18,807 bases of DNA from CAVALG01 sp963589585. GTDB taxonomy: Bacteria > Bacillota > Clostridia > Oscillospirales > Acutalibacteraceae. Positions 1 to 7,098 of the stretch are shown here, in pieces. How positions within the stretch are numbered: the first letter of the stretch is position 1; every line of letters begins with the position of its first letter. The notes beneath the pieces are model-generated. The model did no database searches and had not been told where the DNA came from. It was given only the letters and a program-made list of their open reading frames with translations. A program made the translations under genes and the position numbers. The stretch covers positions 1 through 18,807 of the forward strand of contig CAVALG010000040.1 of NCBI GenBank assembly GCA_963589585.1. The letters are read 5' to 3'.

Positions 1-209
1 ATACTTCGGGCAACTATTACACACGCCGCCGTATGGCGCTGCTGTTCTCAATGCTTGATTACCTCGGCATAGAGCGTGAGCGCACCCGTGTTGAATGGGT
101 GTCTGCTGCCGAAGGTGCTAAATTTGCCGCAACAATGAACGATTTTGTAAGCACTGTAGCGGCTCTTGGTGAAAATAAAAGATTGGAGGATTTAAGATGC
201 AAGAAATAA
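1..209 (+). CDS. MvhD/FlxD-type hydrogenase-delta iron-sulfur subunit, C-terminal fragment
   Basis: Partial gene; its 5' end lies outside the window. Frame 3 is open from base 3 to a TAA at 207-209, giving about 68 residues beginning TSGNYYTRRRMALLF. GNY followed by RRR, then LGI, then an E-W-(V/I)-S-A-x-E-G motif and a conserved terminal helix is the typical C-terminus of MvhD. In methanogens MvhD passes electrons from a hydrogenase to HdrA; in FlxABCD-HdrABC systems the homologue FlxD links the NAD(P)H-oxidising proteins to HdrA. The cluster-binding cysteines of the family lie earlier and are not visible. Its end overlaps the next gene by 13 bp, so the two are probably translationally coupled. 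The fragment is short, but the family match and operon context agree. Confidence 0.8.
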   Translation, partial: TSGNYYTRRRMALLFSMLDYLGIERERTRVEWVSAAEGAKFAATMNDFVSTVAALGENKRLEDLRCKK

Positions 210-1186
210 CCCGTGACGCGCTTGTATCGCGTGCCTCCGAACTGCTCGAAAACGACTCTGTTTCAAAGGTTCTCGGCTGGGCAACGGGCGAGTCGTACTA
301 TGATATAACCCCTGCCGTGTTCACTTCAAAAGATGAATTGGAAAACGGCTTTGTTTGGGGCGACCTTTGCGGAGCAAACTTTTCAAAATACCTTATAAAA
401 CAAACCGCAAACGGCGAAAAGGTGCTTGCCTTTTTAAAGCCTTGCGATACCTACAGTTTCAACCAGCTGCTTACCGAGCACCGCTTTAACCGCGATAATG
501 TTTATGCTGTCGGCGTACCTTGCAACGGTATGCTTGACCCTAAGAAAATCAGAGAAGTAAGCGAGAGCGTTAAATCGGTAACCGATAACGGCGAAACCGT
601 TGAGATTGAAACATTGTTTGACGGTTCAGTAACCGTAAAACGCGAAGAACTGCTGCCCGACCGCTGCATAAACTGCAAGTCCAAAAAGCATGTCGCTTAT
701 GATGAACTTTTGGGCAATGACGGGGAAGTAATCGAGTCACACCGTTTTGACGAAGTTGAAAAAATTGAAAAAATGACTCCGGACGAGCGTTTTGCGTTTT
801 GGCAGAGCGAGCTTTCGCGCTGCATACGCTGTAATGCCTGCCGTGATGTGTGCCCTGCCTGCACCTGCGAAAAATGCGTATTTGATAACCCCAATTCGGG
901 TGTTGAAAACAAAGCGGCGGCAAACTCATTTGAAGATAAAATGTTCCACATTATCCGCGCTTTTCATGTTGCAGGAAGATGTACCGACTGCGGCGAGTGC
1001 TCGCGCGTATGTCCCGAGCATATTCCGCTTCATCTGCTTAACCGCAAGTTTATTAAGGATATTGATGAATTTTACGGCGAATATCAGGCAGGCGCCGAGG
1101 AAGGCAGCCGCGCCCCGATAGTAAACTACACTACCGAGGATATTGAGCCGTGCGACGCTGTTAAGAGAGGTGACGGAAATGCGTAA
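197..1186 (+). CDS. FlxC-like 4Fe-4S dicluster electron-transfer protein
   Basis: 329-residue cytosolic iron-sulfur protein, proposed electron carrier in an Flx/Hdr-type complex. The N-terminal ~200 residues resemble the FrhB/AsrA-like domain and contain scattered cysteines (C83, C109, C157, C160). Two ferredoxin-like [4Fe-4S] motifs follow: C209-x2-C212-x2-C215-x3-C219-P, and C262-x2-C265-x2-C268-x3-C272-P. The first is extended by further cysteines (C222, C224, C227) in a CPxCxC arrangement also present in the next gene, which suggests the two are paralogous. The ATG lies 6 bp after a GGAGG ribosome site (185-189) and inside the end of the MvhD gene. Family-level identity is fairly secure. 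The FlxC name rests on its position between MvhD and the FlxB/FlxA-like genes; the exact partner is inferred. Confidence 0.75.
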   Translation: MQEITRDALVSRASELLENDSVSKVLGWATGESYYDITPAVFTSKDELENGFVWGDLCGANFSKYLIKQTANGEKVLAFLKPCDTYSFNQLLTEHRFNRDNVYAVGVPCNGMLDPKKIREVSESVKSVTDNGETVEIETLFDGSVTVKREELLPDRCINCKSKKHVAYDELLGNDGEVIESHRFDEVEKIEKMTPDERFAFWQSELSRCIRCNACRDVCPACTCEKCVFDNPNSGVENKAAANSFEDKMFHIIRAFHVAGRCTDCGECSRVCPEHIPLHLLNRKFIKDIDEFYGEYQAGAEEGSRAPIVNYTTEDIEPCDAVKRGDGNA

Positions 1187-2201
1187 GATCTCTTTAAACC
1201 GAATTGACGAACTGTTTTCCGCAATAAGCGAAACAAACAGGCTTTATTTGCCCGTTGATACCGAATCGGGCGCAAAATTTGCCGAGTGGAGCGAGGGCGC
1301 AAAACTCTCCTCACGCCTTAACACCGTGCGCAGCGCTAAAGATTTCTTCTTTCCGCAAACCGAAAATCTTATGGATTTTAAAACTGCCGGTAAAAAAATT
1401 GAAATAATAGATACGCGCAGCGAGTGTGAAGATTTTGCGGTTTTCGGCGTCCGCGCCTGCGATGCACGCAGTTTTGATGTGCTTGACCGCGTGTTTGCCG
1501 CCGAACCGGTTGACAGTTATTATACCAACCGCCGCGAACACGGCGTTATAATCACCCTTGCCTGTACAAAGCCCAATTCCACCTGCTTCTGCGGTACTTT
1601 CGGAATTAACCCGTCAGAACCCGGCGGCGATATCGCCTGCTATATGACCGACAGCGATTTGTTCCTTAACGCCCAAACCGATAAAGGTACAGCCCTTTTG
1701 GAAAAATTGCAGCCGCTCACCGAGGAATGTGATACCGGGGCAGCGGATGAACAGAAAAAACTTATATCCGAAAGAATGGCCGAGCTGCCGCTCAGCGGCC
1801 TAAAAGCCGACGCTTTCGGTGCAGGTAAAACCAAAGAATTTTTTGATTCACCCGAGTGGTCGGGACTTTCGGAATCCTGCCTGGGCTGCGGCACCTGCAC
1901 CTATGTTTGCCCGACCTGCCAATGTTACGATATTAAAGATTTCAACACGGGTCACGGCGTTAAACGCTTCCGCTGCTGGGATTCTTGTATGTTCTCGGAA
2001 TTCACCAAGATGTCGGCAGGTCAGCCGCGCCTTACTCAACTTGAGCGTTTCCGCCAGCGTTTTATGCATAAGCTGGTCTATTTCCCGACAAATAATGACG
2101 GAATGTTCTCCTGCGTCGGCTGCGGCAGATGCCTTGCAAAATGCCCGATAGGGATGAATATAGTCAAGGTAATGAAAAAGTTAGGAGGCGGCAGAGTATG
2201 A
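1179..2201 (+). CDS. FlxB/AsrA-like 4Fe-4S dicluster protein
   Basis: 340-residue iron-sulfur protein resembling anaerobic sulfite reductase subunit A and FlxB. The start at 1179 is preferred over an in-frame upstream codon at 1143 because AGAGAGGTGA (1163-1172) sits at proper spacing; it overlaps the previous gene by 8 bp. The N-terminal domain (1-225) carries the family-type segment FGVRACDARSFD (89-100) and CFCGTF (136-141). Two cluster motifs follow: C234-x2-C237-x2-C240-x3-C244-P-x2-C-x-C, and C312-x2-C315-x2-C318-x3-C322-P. A further C266/C270 pair lies between them. In AsrAB and Flx systems this subunit takes electrons from the FAD/NAD(P) subunit, encoded next and overlapping by 4 bp (ATGA), which fits a stable pair. 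No sulfite reductase catalytic subunit (AsrC, sirohaem) is present, so AsrA itself is unlikely. Confidence 0.8.
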   Translation: MRKISLNRIDELFSAISETNRLYLPVDTESGAKFAEWSEGAKLSSRLNTVRSAKDFFFPQTENLMDFKTAGKKIEIIDTRSECEDFAVFGVRACDARSFDVLDRVFAAEPVDSYYTNRREHGVIITLACTKPNSTCFCGTFGINPSEPGGDIACYMTDSDLFLNAQTDKGTALLEKLQPLTEECDTGAADEQKKLISERMAELPLSGLKADAFGAGKTKEFFDSPEWSGLSESCLGCGTCTYVCPTCQCYDIKDFNTGHGVKRFRCWDSCMFSEFTKMSAGQPRLTQLERFRQRFMHKLVYFPTNNDGMFSCVGCGRCLAKCPIGMNIVKVMKKLGGGRV

Positions 2202-3031
2202 TAAATGTTAATGAACCGCTTATACCTAAAATCGGCGTTGTAACCGATATCCGTATTGATACGCCCGATGTTAAAACCTTTCGCGTGGTAACGCCGGACG
2301 GTAAAAAGGCGTTTGACCATATGCCGGGACAGTGCGCTATGCTCTCGGTTCCCGGCGTGGGCGAGGCTATGTTTTCAATAACCTCATCACCCACAAACAC
2401 CGAGTATATGGAATTTTCCATTAAAAAATGCGGCTGCGTAACCCAGTGGCTTCACGCAATGGAAGTCGGCCAGGAAATAACCATACGCGGACCGTACGGC
2501 AAACCCTTCCCCGTTGATACTGAATTTGCAGGGCAGGACCTTTTGTTTGTTGCAGGCGGTATAGGACTAGCACCGCTGCGCTCGGTAATCAACTACTGCC
2601 GCCACTACCGCGACCGTTACGGTAAAATTGATATTGTCTACGGCTCGCGCAGCAAACAGGATTTAGTCGACTATAAAGAAATAATCGAAGAATGGCAGAA
2701 TGATGATGGCGTTAATGTATATTTGACCATTGACCGTGAGCAGCCCGATTGGGACGGTCATGTCGGGTTTGTCCCCAATTATGTTAAGGAGTTGGGCTTC
2801 TCAACCGATAAGACCGCTGTTCTGTGCGGACCGCCGATAATGATTAAATTTACACTTGCAGGTTTGCAGGAACTCGGTTTTGATAAAACTCAGGTCTATA
2901 CAACAATGGAACTTCGTATGAAATGCGGCATCGGCAAATGCGGAAGGTGCAATATCGGCTCAAAATATGTCTGCAAAGACGGGCCTGTATTCCGCTTTGA
3001 TGAAATTGACGAACTGCCCGACGAATATTAA
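2198..3031 (+). CDS. FlxA/AsrB-like FAD/NAD(P)-binding oxidoreductase with C-terminal 2Fe-2S
   Basis: 277-residue ferredoxin-NADP+ reductase superfamily protein, the likely NAD(P)H entry point of the complex. The ATG at 2198 follows AGGAGG (2183-2188) and overlaps the previous stop by 4 bp; an earlier in-frame ATG at 2129 would lie deep in the upstream gene and is rejected. Order of domains: FAD-binding barrel (about 8-105) with the FSITSSP segment at 59-65 for FAD; NAD(P) domain with GGIGLAPLRS at 120-129 and CGPPIM at 210-215; then a C-terminal [2Fe-2S] site with C243, C248, C251 and C259, as in AsrB, dihydroorotate dehydrogenase subunit K and FlxA. NADH versus NADPH preference cannot be read from the sequence. 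Context (MvhD, two dicluster proteins) supports FlxA over AsrB or HydG. Confidence 0.85.
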   Translation: MINVNEPLIPKIGVVTDIRIDTPDVKTFRVVTPDGKKAFDHMPGQCAMLSVPGVGEAMFSITSSPTNTEYMEFSIKKCGCVTQWLHAMEVGQEITIRGPYGKPFPVDTEFAGQDLLFVAGGIGLAPLRSVINYCRHYRDRYGKIDIVYGSRSKQDLVDYKEIIEEWQNDDGVNVYLTIDREQPDWDGHVGFVPNYVKELGFSTDKTAVLCGPPIMIKFTLAGLQELGFDKTQVYTTMELRMKCGIGKCGRCNIGSKYVCKDGPVFRFDEIDELPDEY

Positions 3032-3046
3032 AGGGAGGACGAACAA

Positions 3047-3721
3047 ATGGATAATATGGTAAATGTGTACCTGTTCGGCAAAAAATACAGCGTGCCGGAT
3101 AACCTTACTATAATGCGCGCAATGGAATATGCAGGGTATCAACTCGTGCGCGGCTGCGGCTGTCGTAACGGCTTTTGCGGCGCTTGCGCTACTATATACC
3201 GCATAAAAGGTTGCCGCGACCTGAAAACCTGTCTTGCCTGTCAAACCAAGGTGGAGAATGATATGTATGTTGCTACACTGCCGTTTTTCCCCCTTGTTAA
3301 ACAGGTTTACGACATTGAAAAAATAAAGCCGACAGAGCAGATTATGATGCAGCTTTACCCCGAAATATACGCCTGCGTAGGCTGTAACGCCTGCACAAAA
3401 AGCTGCACTCAGGGGCTTAATGTAATGCAATATATCGCATATGCCCAGCGCGGCGAATACGACAAATGCGCCGAAGAATCGTTTGACTGCGTTATGTGCG
3501 GCGTATGTTCATCGCGCTGCCCGGCAGGTATCTCGCACCCGCAGGTTGCAATGCTTGCCCGCCGCCTTAACGGCAAGTACTTAGAGCCCGAGTCGGAGCA
3601 TCTTAAAAAACGCGTTGAAGAGGTAAAATCAGGGGCGTTTACCGACCTTATATCTTCACTTATGGGCAAACCGGTTGAGGAGTTAAAAGAACTCTATAAC
3701 AACCGCGAAATCGAGAAATAA
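3047..3721 (+). CDS. FrdB/SdhB-like iron-sulfur subunit with HdrC-like C-terminal clusters
   Basis: 224-residue iron-sulfur protein, probably the electron wire into the flavoprotein encoded 12 bp downstream. Start chosen by GGGAGG (3033-3038) 8 bp upstream. N-terminal [2Fe-2S] ferredoxin-type domain: C37, C39, C44, C47, with C62/C65 as the distal ligands. C-terminal alpha-helical domain: C110-x2-C113-x2-C116-x3-C120 and C148-x2-C151-x2-C154-x3-C158-P. This 2Fe-2S plus two-cluster order is that of succinate dehydrogenase/fumarate reductase subunit B. Both C-terminal motifs are full four-cysteine [4Fe-4S] types, as in HdrC, whereas the membrane-bound enzymes usually carry one [3Fe-4S]. No CCG domain is present, so it is not a full TfrB-type thiol:fumarate reductase subunit. 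Electron donor inferred from context to be the Flx/MvhD module. Confidence 0.8.
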   Translation: MDNMVNVYLFGKKYSVPDNLTIMRAMEYAGYQLVRGCGCRNGFCGACATIYRIKGCRDLKTCLACQTKVENDMYVATLPFFPLVKQVYDIEKIKPTEQIMMQLYPEIYACVGCNACTKSCTQGLNVMQYIAYAQRGEYDKCAEESFDCVMCGVCSSRCPAGISHPQVAMLARRLNGKYLEPESEHLKKRVEEVKSGAFTDLISSLMGKPVEELKELYNNREIEK

Positions 3722-3733
3722 GGGGGCGACATT

Positions 3734-5329
3734 ATGTATTCAGAAGAATTCAGAAAATCTTTGGACGCGGTTGAGGCTGCGCGTGACGCTAATATTGCGC
3801 TTGAACCGCGCCGTATGACTGCGGACGAAAAGGACGCTTTACTGGCGCAGTATCATCCCGATTATAAAAAAAGCGAGTTTGCAACGCTTAAAGTAGGGCC
3901 CAATAAGGGCGAAAAAGTGCCGCACGAACTTGCCGAAATGCTTGAGGCTAACAGCCGCATAACTGCCGACAGTGTTGACCTTAGCAACCCGGCATATGAT
4001 GTTGATGTGCTTATAATCGGCGGCGGCGGCGCAGGTGCATCCGCTGCAATCGAAGCGGATAACGCAGGCGCAAAGGCTATGATAGTTACCAAACTCCGTT
4101 TGGGCGACGCCAATACAATGATGGCAGAGGGCGGAATACAGGCTGCCGATAAGCCCAACGATTCGCCTGCTATCCATTTTCTTGACGCTTTCGGCGGCGG
4201 CCACTTTGCCGCAAAGCGCGAACTTCTTTCAAAATTGGTTTGCGACGCACCCGAGGCGATAAAATGGCTTAACGAATTGGGTGTTGAGTTTGACAAAACG
4301 CCCGACGGGACGATGATAACCACGCACGGCGGCGGAACTTCCAGAAAGCGTATGCACGCCGCAAAGGACTATTCGGGCGCGGAAATTATGCGTACTTTGC
4401 GTGACGAAGTGCTTAACCGCAATATTCCGGTTGTGGATTTCACGGCGGCGGTTGAGCTTATACTTGACGACAAGGGCAATGCTGCGGGCGCGGTGCTTAT
4501 GAATATGGAAACGCACGAACTGCTTGTTGCGCGCGCAAAAACCGTAATAATCGCAACCGGCGGCGCAGGCAGAATGCACTACCAGGGTTTCCCCACCTCA
4601 AACCATTACGGCGCAACGGCTGACGGACTTGTGCTCGGTTACCGTGCAGGCGCAAAACTGCTTTATGCCGACACCTTGCAATACCACCCCACGGGTGCGG
4701 CGTTCCCCCAGCAGATATTCGGTGCGCTTGTTACCGAAAAAGTCCGTTCGCTCGGCGCAAAACTTGTAAACCGCGACGGTAAGGTGTTTATGCATCCGCT
4801 TGAAACACGCGATGTTGCGGCTGCCTCCATAATCCGCGAATGTTCGGACCGTGACGAGGGTGTTGACACCGGCAGCGGCAAGGCTGTTTGGCTTGATACC
4901 CCGATGATTGAAAAAATCGGCGGCGAGGGCACTATTGAGCGCCGCATCCCCGCTATGATGCGTATGTTTGCAAGTTACGGCATAGATATCCGCCGCGAGC
5001 CTATTCTGGTTTATCCCACCCTGCATTACCAGAACGGCGGTATTGACATAAATGCCGACGGTATGAGCACCGCAGTAGAAAACCTGTATGTAGCAGGCGA
5101 GGCTGTAGGCGGAATACACGGCAGAAACCGCTTGATGGGTAACTCACTTTTGGACATTATCGTGTTCGGCAGAACGGCAGGTAAAAATGCCGCTGCCCAC
5201 GCGGCAGATGTCAAACTCGGCAATTTAACGCTTGAACACATAGCAAAATTTGATGCAGAGCGTGCGGCAGCAGGCATCAAAACCGACGCGGTATCGCCTA
5301 AACTGCTGCCCGATTACAGAAGAAAATAA
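3734..5329 (+). CDS. FrdA/SdhA-family flavoprotein (fumarate reductase-like), soluble type
   Basis: 531-residue FAD-binding oxidoreductase of the fumarate reductase/succinate dehydrogenase/L-aspartate oxidase superfamily. After an unusual ~88-residue N-terminal extension comes a Rossmann FAD motif GGGGAG (96-101), the MAEGGIQAA segment (130-138), the FAD-contact region IATGGAGR (273-280), and HPTG (318-321). The catalytic set of the family is retained by alignment: H318, R359 of TRD, H431 of HYQNGG, and R466 of HGRNRLMGNSL. The histidine that covalently carries FAD in bacterial FrdA (S-H-T) aligns with Asn127 in ANT, so FAD is probably non-covalent. The C-terminal helical domain is short. Substrate could be fumarate/succinate or another 2-enoate. 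With NAD(P)H and iron-sulfur subunits in the same operon, a cytosolic fumarate-reducing role is inferred, not shown. Ribosome site AGGGGG at 3720-3725. Confidence 0.8.
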   Translation: MYSEEFRKSLDAVEAARDANIALEPRRMTADEKDALLAQYHPDYKKSEFATLKVGPNKGEKVPHELAEMLEANSRITADSVDLSNPAYDVDVLIIGGGGAGASAAIEADNAGAKAMIVTKLRLGDANTMMAEGGIQAADKPNDSPAIHFLDAFGGGHFAAKRELLSKLVCDAPEAIKWLNELGVEFDKTPDGTMITTHGGGTSRKRMHAAKDYSGAEIMRTLRDEVLNRNIPVVDFTAAVELILDDKGNAAGAVLMNMETHELLVARAKTVIIATGGAGRMHYQGFPTSNHYGATADGLVLGYRAGAKLLYADTLQYHPTGAAFPQQIFGALVTEKVRSLGAKLVNRDGKVFMHPLETRDVAAASIIRECSDRDEGVDTGSGKAVWLDTPMIEKIGGEGTIERRIPAMMRMFASYGIDIRREPILVYPTLHYQNGGIDINADGMSTAVENLYVAGEAVGGIHGRNRLMGNSLLDIIVFGRTAGKNAAAHAADVKLGNLTLEHIAKFDAERAAAGIKTDAVSPKLLPDYRRK

Positions 5330-5346
5330 TAGAAAGTTAGGTTTAA

Positions 5347-5682
5347 ATGGGTATTATAACAGATTTGCTTGAAGCACTCACAATTTTTTGTTTCGGTCTT
5401 TCGTGGCCGCTGTCAATCCGTAAGTCACTGGTGTCACACACATCTAAAGGTAAAAGCCTGTTTTTTGAGGTGTTTTTGCTTTTCGGTTACGCTTGCGGAA
5501 TTGCCAGAAAAATTATACAGACGGTCGGCGGAGCGTCGGGATTTATATTCTATTTGGGATTTTTCTTCTATGTCCTCAATTTCATAGAAATTTCGATAGA
5601 TATAGGCCTTTATTTCCGCAACAAAAAATTTGACGAGGAAGCCGACCGTGCAGCCGCTTTGGAAAAATCGGCAGCCGAATAA
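5347..5682 (+). CDS. Small PQ-loop/SemiSWEET-like membrane protein
   Basis: 111-residue hydrophobic protein, last gene of the redox operon, 17 bp after the flavoprotein. A weak ribosome site (AAAGTTAGG, 5333-5341) precedes the ATG. Three likely membrane spans: about 8-25, 40-60 and 66-88, then a charged cytosolic tail (KKFDEEADRAAALEKSAAE). The segment WPLSIRKSLVSHTSKGKSL (20-38), at the end of the first span and followed by a Gly-Tyr-containing second span, resembles the PQ-loop motif with PL in place of PQ. SemiSWEET proteins of this size work as dimers to move sugars or other small molecules. Its place next to a fumarate-reductase-like module makes a dicarboxylate/substrate carrier or a membrane contact for the complex possible, but no function is established. 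It does not look like a cytochrome b (FrdC/SdhC): no histidine is placed in a membrane span as haem ligand. Confidence 0.6.
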   Translation: MGIITDLLEALTIFCFGLSWPLSIRKSLVSHTSKGKSLFFEVFLLFGYACGIARKIIQTVGGASGFIFYLGFFFYVLNFIEISIDIGLYFRNKKFDEEADRAAALEKSAAE

Positions 5683-5696
5683 AAATCAATAAAAAC

Positions 5697-5737
5697 CAAA
5701 ACAGGGTGACCGATTTGTTCGGCCGCCCTGTTTTAAT
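5697..5737 (+). terminator. Intrinsic terminator of the Flx-Frd operon
   Basis: AAAACAGGG (5698-5706) pairs with CCCTGTTTT (5726-5734). The stem extends inward with one wobble and one mismatch (GACCGA/TCGGCC) to a 5-nt loop at 5714-5718. Flanking A and T runs make it usable in either direction, but the + strand operon ends 15 bp before it. Confidence 0.85.
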
Positions 5738-5746
5738 ATTTCCCCG

Positions 5747-5777
5747 TTGTACCCTAATTGTTTTGTCTAAGTATAAA
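5747..5777 (+). promoter_or_regulatory. Possible promoter of eno operon
   Basis: TTGTAC (5747-5752) and TATAAA (5772-5777) have a 19-bp spacer, longer than optimal. A promoter is expected here because the preceding operon ends in a terminator and enolase starts at 5832; the exact site is uncertain. Confidence 0.3.
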
Positions 5778-5831
5778 AAAGTTTTTAAGCGGCAAAAATA
5801 AGCGTGACATTGTTTAAACGGAGGAATATTT

Positions 5832-7073
5832 ATGAACGGTGAAATTATAAATGTAAAAGGGTACGAATTTCTTGATTCGCGCGGCAATCCGACAGTGTAC
5901 GCGGAGGTGCAGCTTGATGGCGGATACTGCGGTGCGGCGCTCTCGCCTTCGGGTGCGTCAACAGGGCGGTACGAAGCGCTTGAACTTCGCGACGGAAACG
6001 CAGAACGCTATAACGGCAAAGGAGTGCTTTCAGCCGTAAGAAATATTAACGACCGCATAGCCCCTATGCTCTCGGCAGGCGGTGTTTGCAATCAGCGCAC
6101 GCTTGATTCGGCAATGATTGACCTTGACGGTACCGAGGATAAATCGGGTCTCGGCGCCAATGCTGTTCTTGCCGTATCGCTTGCAGGCGCACGCGCCTTT
6201 GCAAAATCGCAGAATCTGCCGCTTTTTAAGTATATAGGCGGCATATCGGGCGAAAAACTTCCTGCGCCGATGATGAACATACTCAACGGCGGCGCTCATT
6301 CCACAAATAATATTGATATACAGGAGTTTATGATAGTGCCCGTGGGCTGTAACTCTTTCAGCGAAGCGCTTAGAACGGGTGCGGAAATATATCACGCCCT
6401 CGGCAGCATATTAAAGGGTGAGGGGCTTTCCACCGGCGTCGGCGACGAGGGCGGTTTTGCGCCCGACCTGAAAAGCGATGAACAGGCTATTGAATATATC
6501 TTAAAAGCCATTGAAAAGGCAGGATTTGACGATAGCGATGTTAAACTTGCGCTTGATATTGCCTCGGGCGAATGGTACGATAACGGGACTTACCACCTGC
6601 CCAAACGCAATGTAACTATGGATTACGAGGAACTTATAAGTTATATTGAAAACCTGATTGACGCATACCCGATTATATCGGTTGAAGACGGCTTGGGCGA
6701 TGACGACGCCGAGGGTTGGAAAGAACTGACCGAGCGCTTGGGCGACCGTGTAATGCTTGTAGGCGACGACCTTTTCGTTACCAATATAAAACGGCTTAAA
6801 GAGGGTGTAAAACAGGGCGCGGCTAACTCAATTCTTATAAAACTTAACCAAATAGGCACATTAAGCGAAACGCTTCAAGTTATCCGCTACGCAAAATCGA
6901 AGGGATATACCCCGATAGTGTCACACCGTTCGGGCGAAACCGAAGACAGTTTTATAGCCGACCTTTCGGTTGGTATGAATTGCCCCTTTATAAAATCAGG
7001 CGCACCCTGCCGAACCGACCGCGTTGCAAAATATAACCGCTTGCTTAGAATAGAAAACTACCTCAAAAACTAA
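5832..7073 (+). CDS. eno: Enolase (phosphopyruvate hydratase)
   Basis: 413 residues, slightly shorter than the usual ~430. Converts 2-phosphoglycerate to phosphoenolpyruvate in glycolysis, in the cytosol. N-terminal signature FLDSRGNPTV (13-22) and SGASTG (40-45). Catalytic/metal residues by alignment: E206 in GDEGGFAP, D242, E285 and D312 for Mg2+, K337 in LIKLNQIG, and H365 in SHRSGETEDSFIADL. The C-terminus YNRLLRIE (401-408) is typical. Strong ribosome site GGAGGA (5820-5825) before ATG. Followed after 25 bp by a phosphate transporter with no terminator between, so co-transcription is likely. Pyruvate kinase, the next glycolytic enzyme, lies separately at 16851. Confidence 0.97.
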   Translation: MNGEIINVKGYEFLDSRGNPTVYAEVQLDGGYCGAALSPSGASTGRYEALELRDGNAERYNGKGVLSAVRNINDRIAPMLSAGGVCNQRTLDSAMIDLDGTEDKSGLGANAVLAVSLAGARAFAKSQNLPLFKYIGGISGEKLPAPMMNILNGGAHSTNNIDIQEFMIVPVGCNSFSEALRTGAEIYHALGSILKGEGLSTGVGDEGGFAPDLKSDEQAIEYILKAIEKAGFDDSDVKLALDIASGEWYDNGTYHLPKRNVTMDYEELISYIENLIDAYPIISVEDGLGDDDAEGWKELTERLGDRVMLVGDDLFVTNIKRLKEGVKQGAANSILIKLNQIGTLSETLQVIRYAKSKGYTPIVSHRSGETEDSFIADLSVGMNCPFIKSGAPCRTDRVAKYNRLLRIENYLKN

Positions 7074-7098
7074 AATTTAAGTCCAAAGGTGAATGTGT

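Noticed and set aside
1179..3031. AsrA-AsrB anaerobic sulfite reductase
   Set aside because: The two proteins resemble AsrA and AsrB, but no AsrC/sirohaem subunit follows, and MvhD plus a second dicluster protein point to an Flx-type module.
3839..5119. Several 116-173 codon - strand frames opposite the flavoprotein
   Set aside because: They overlap each other and the FrdA-like gene, which has clear motifs through this entire span.
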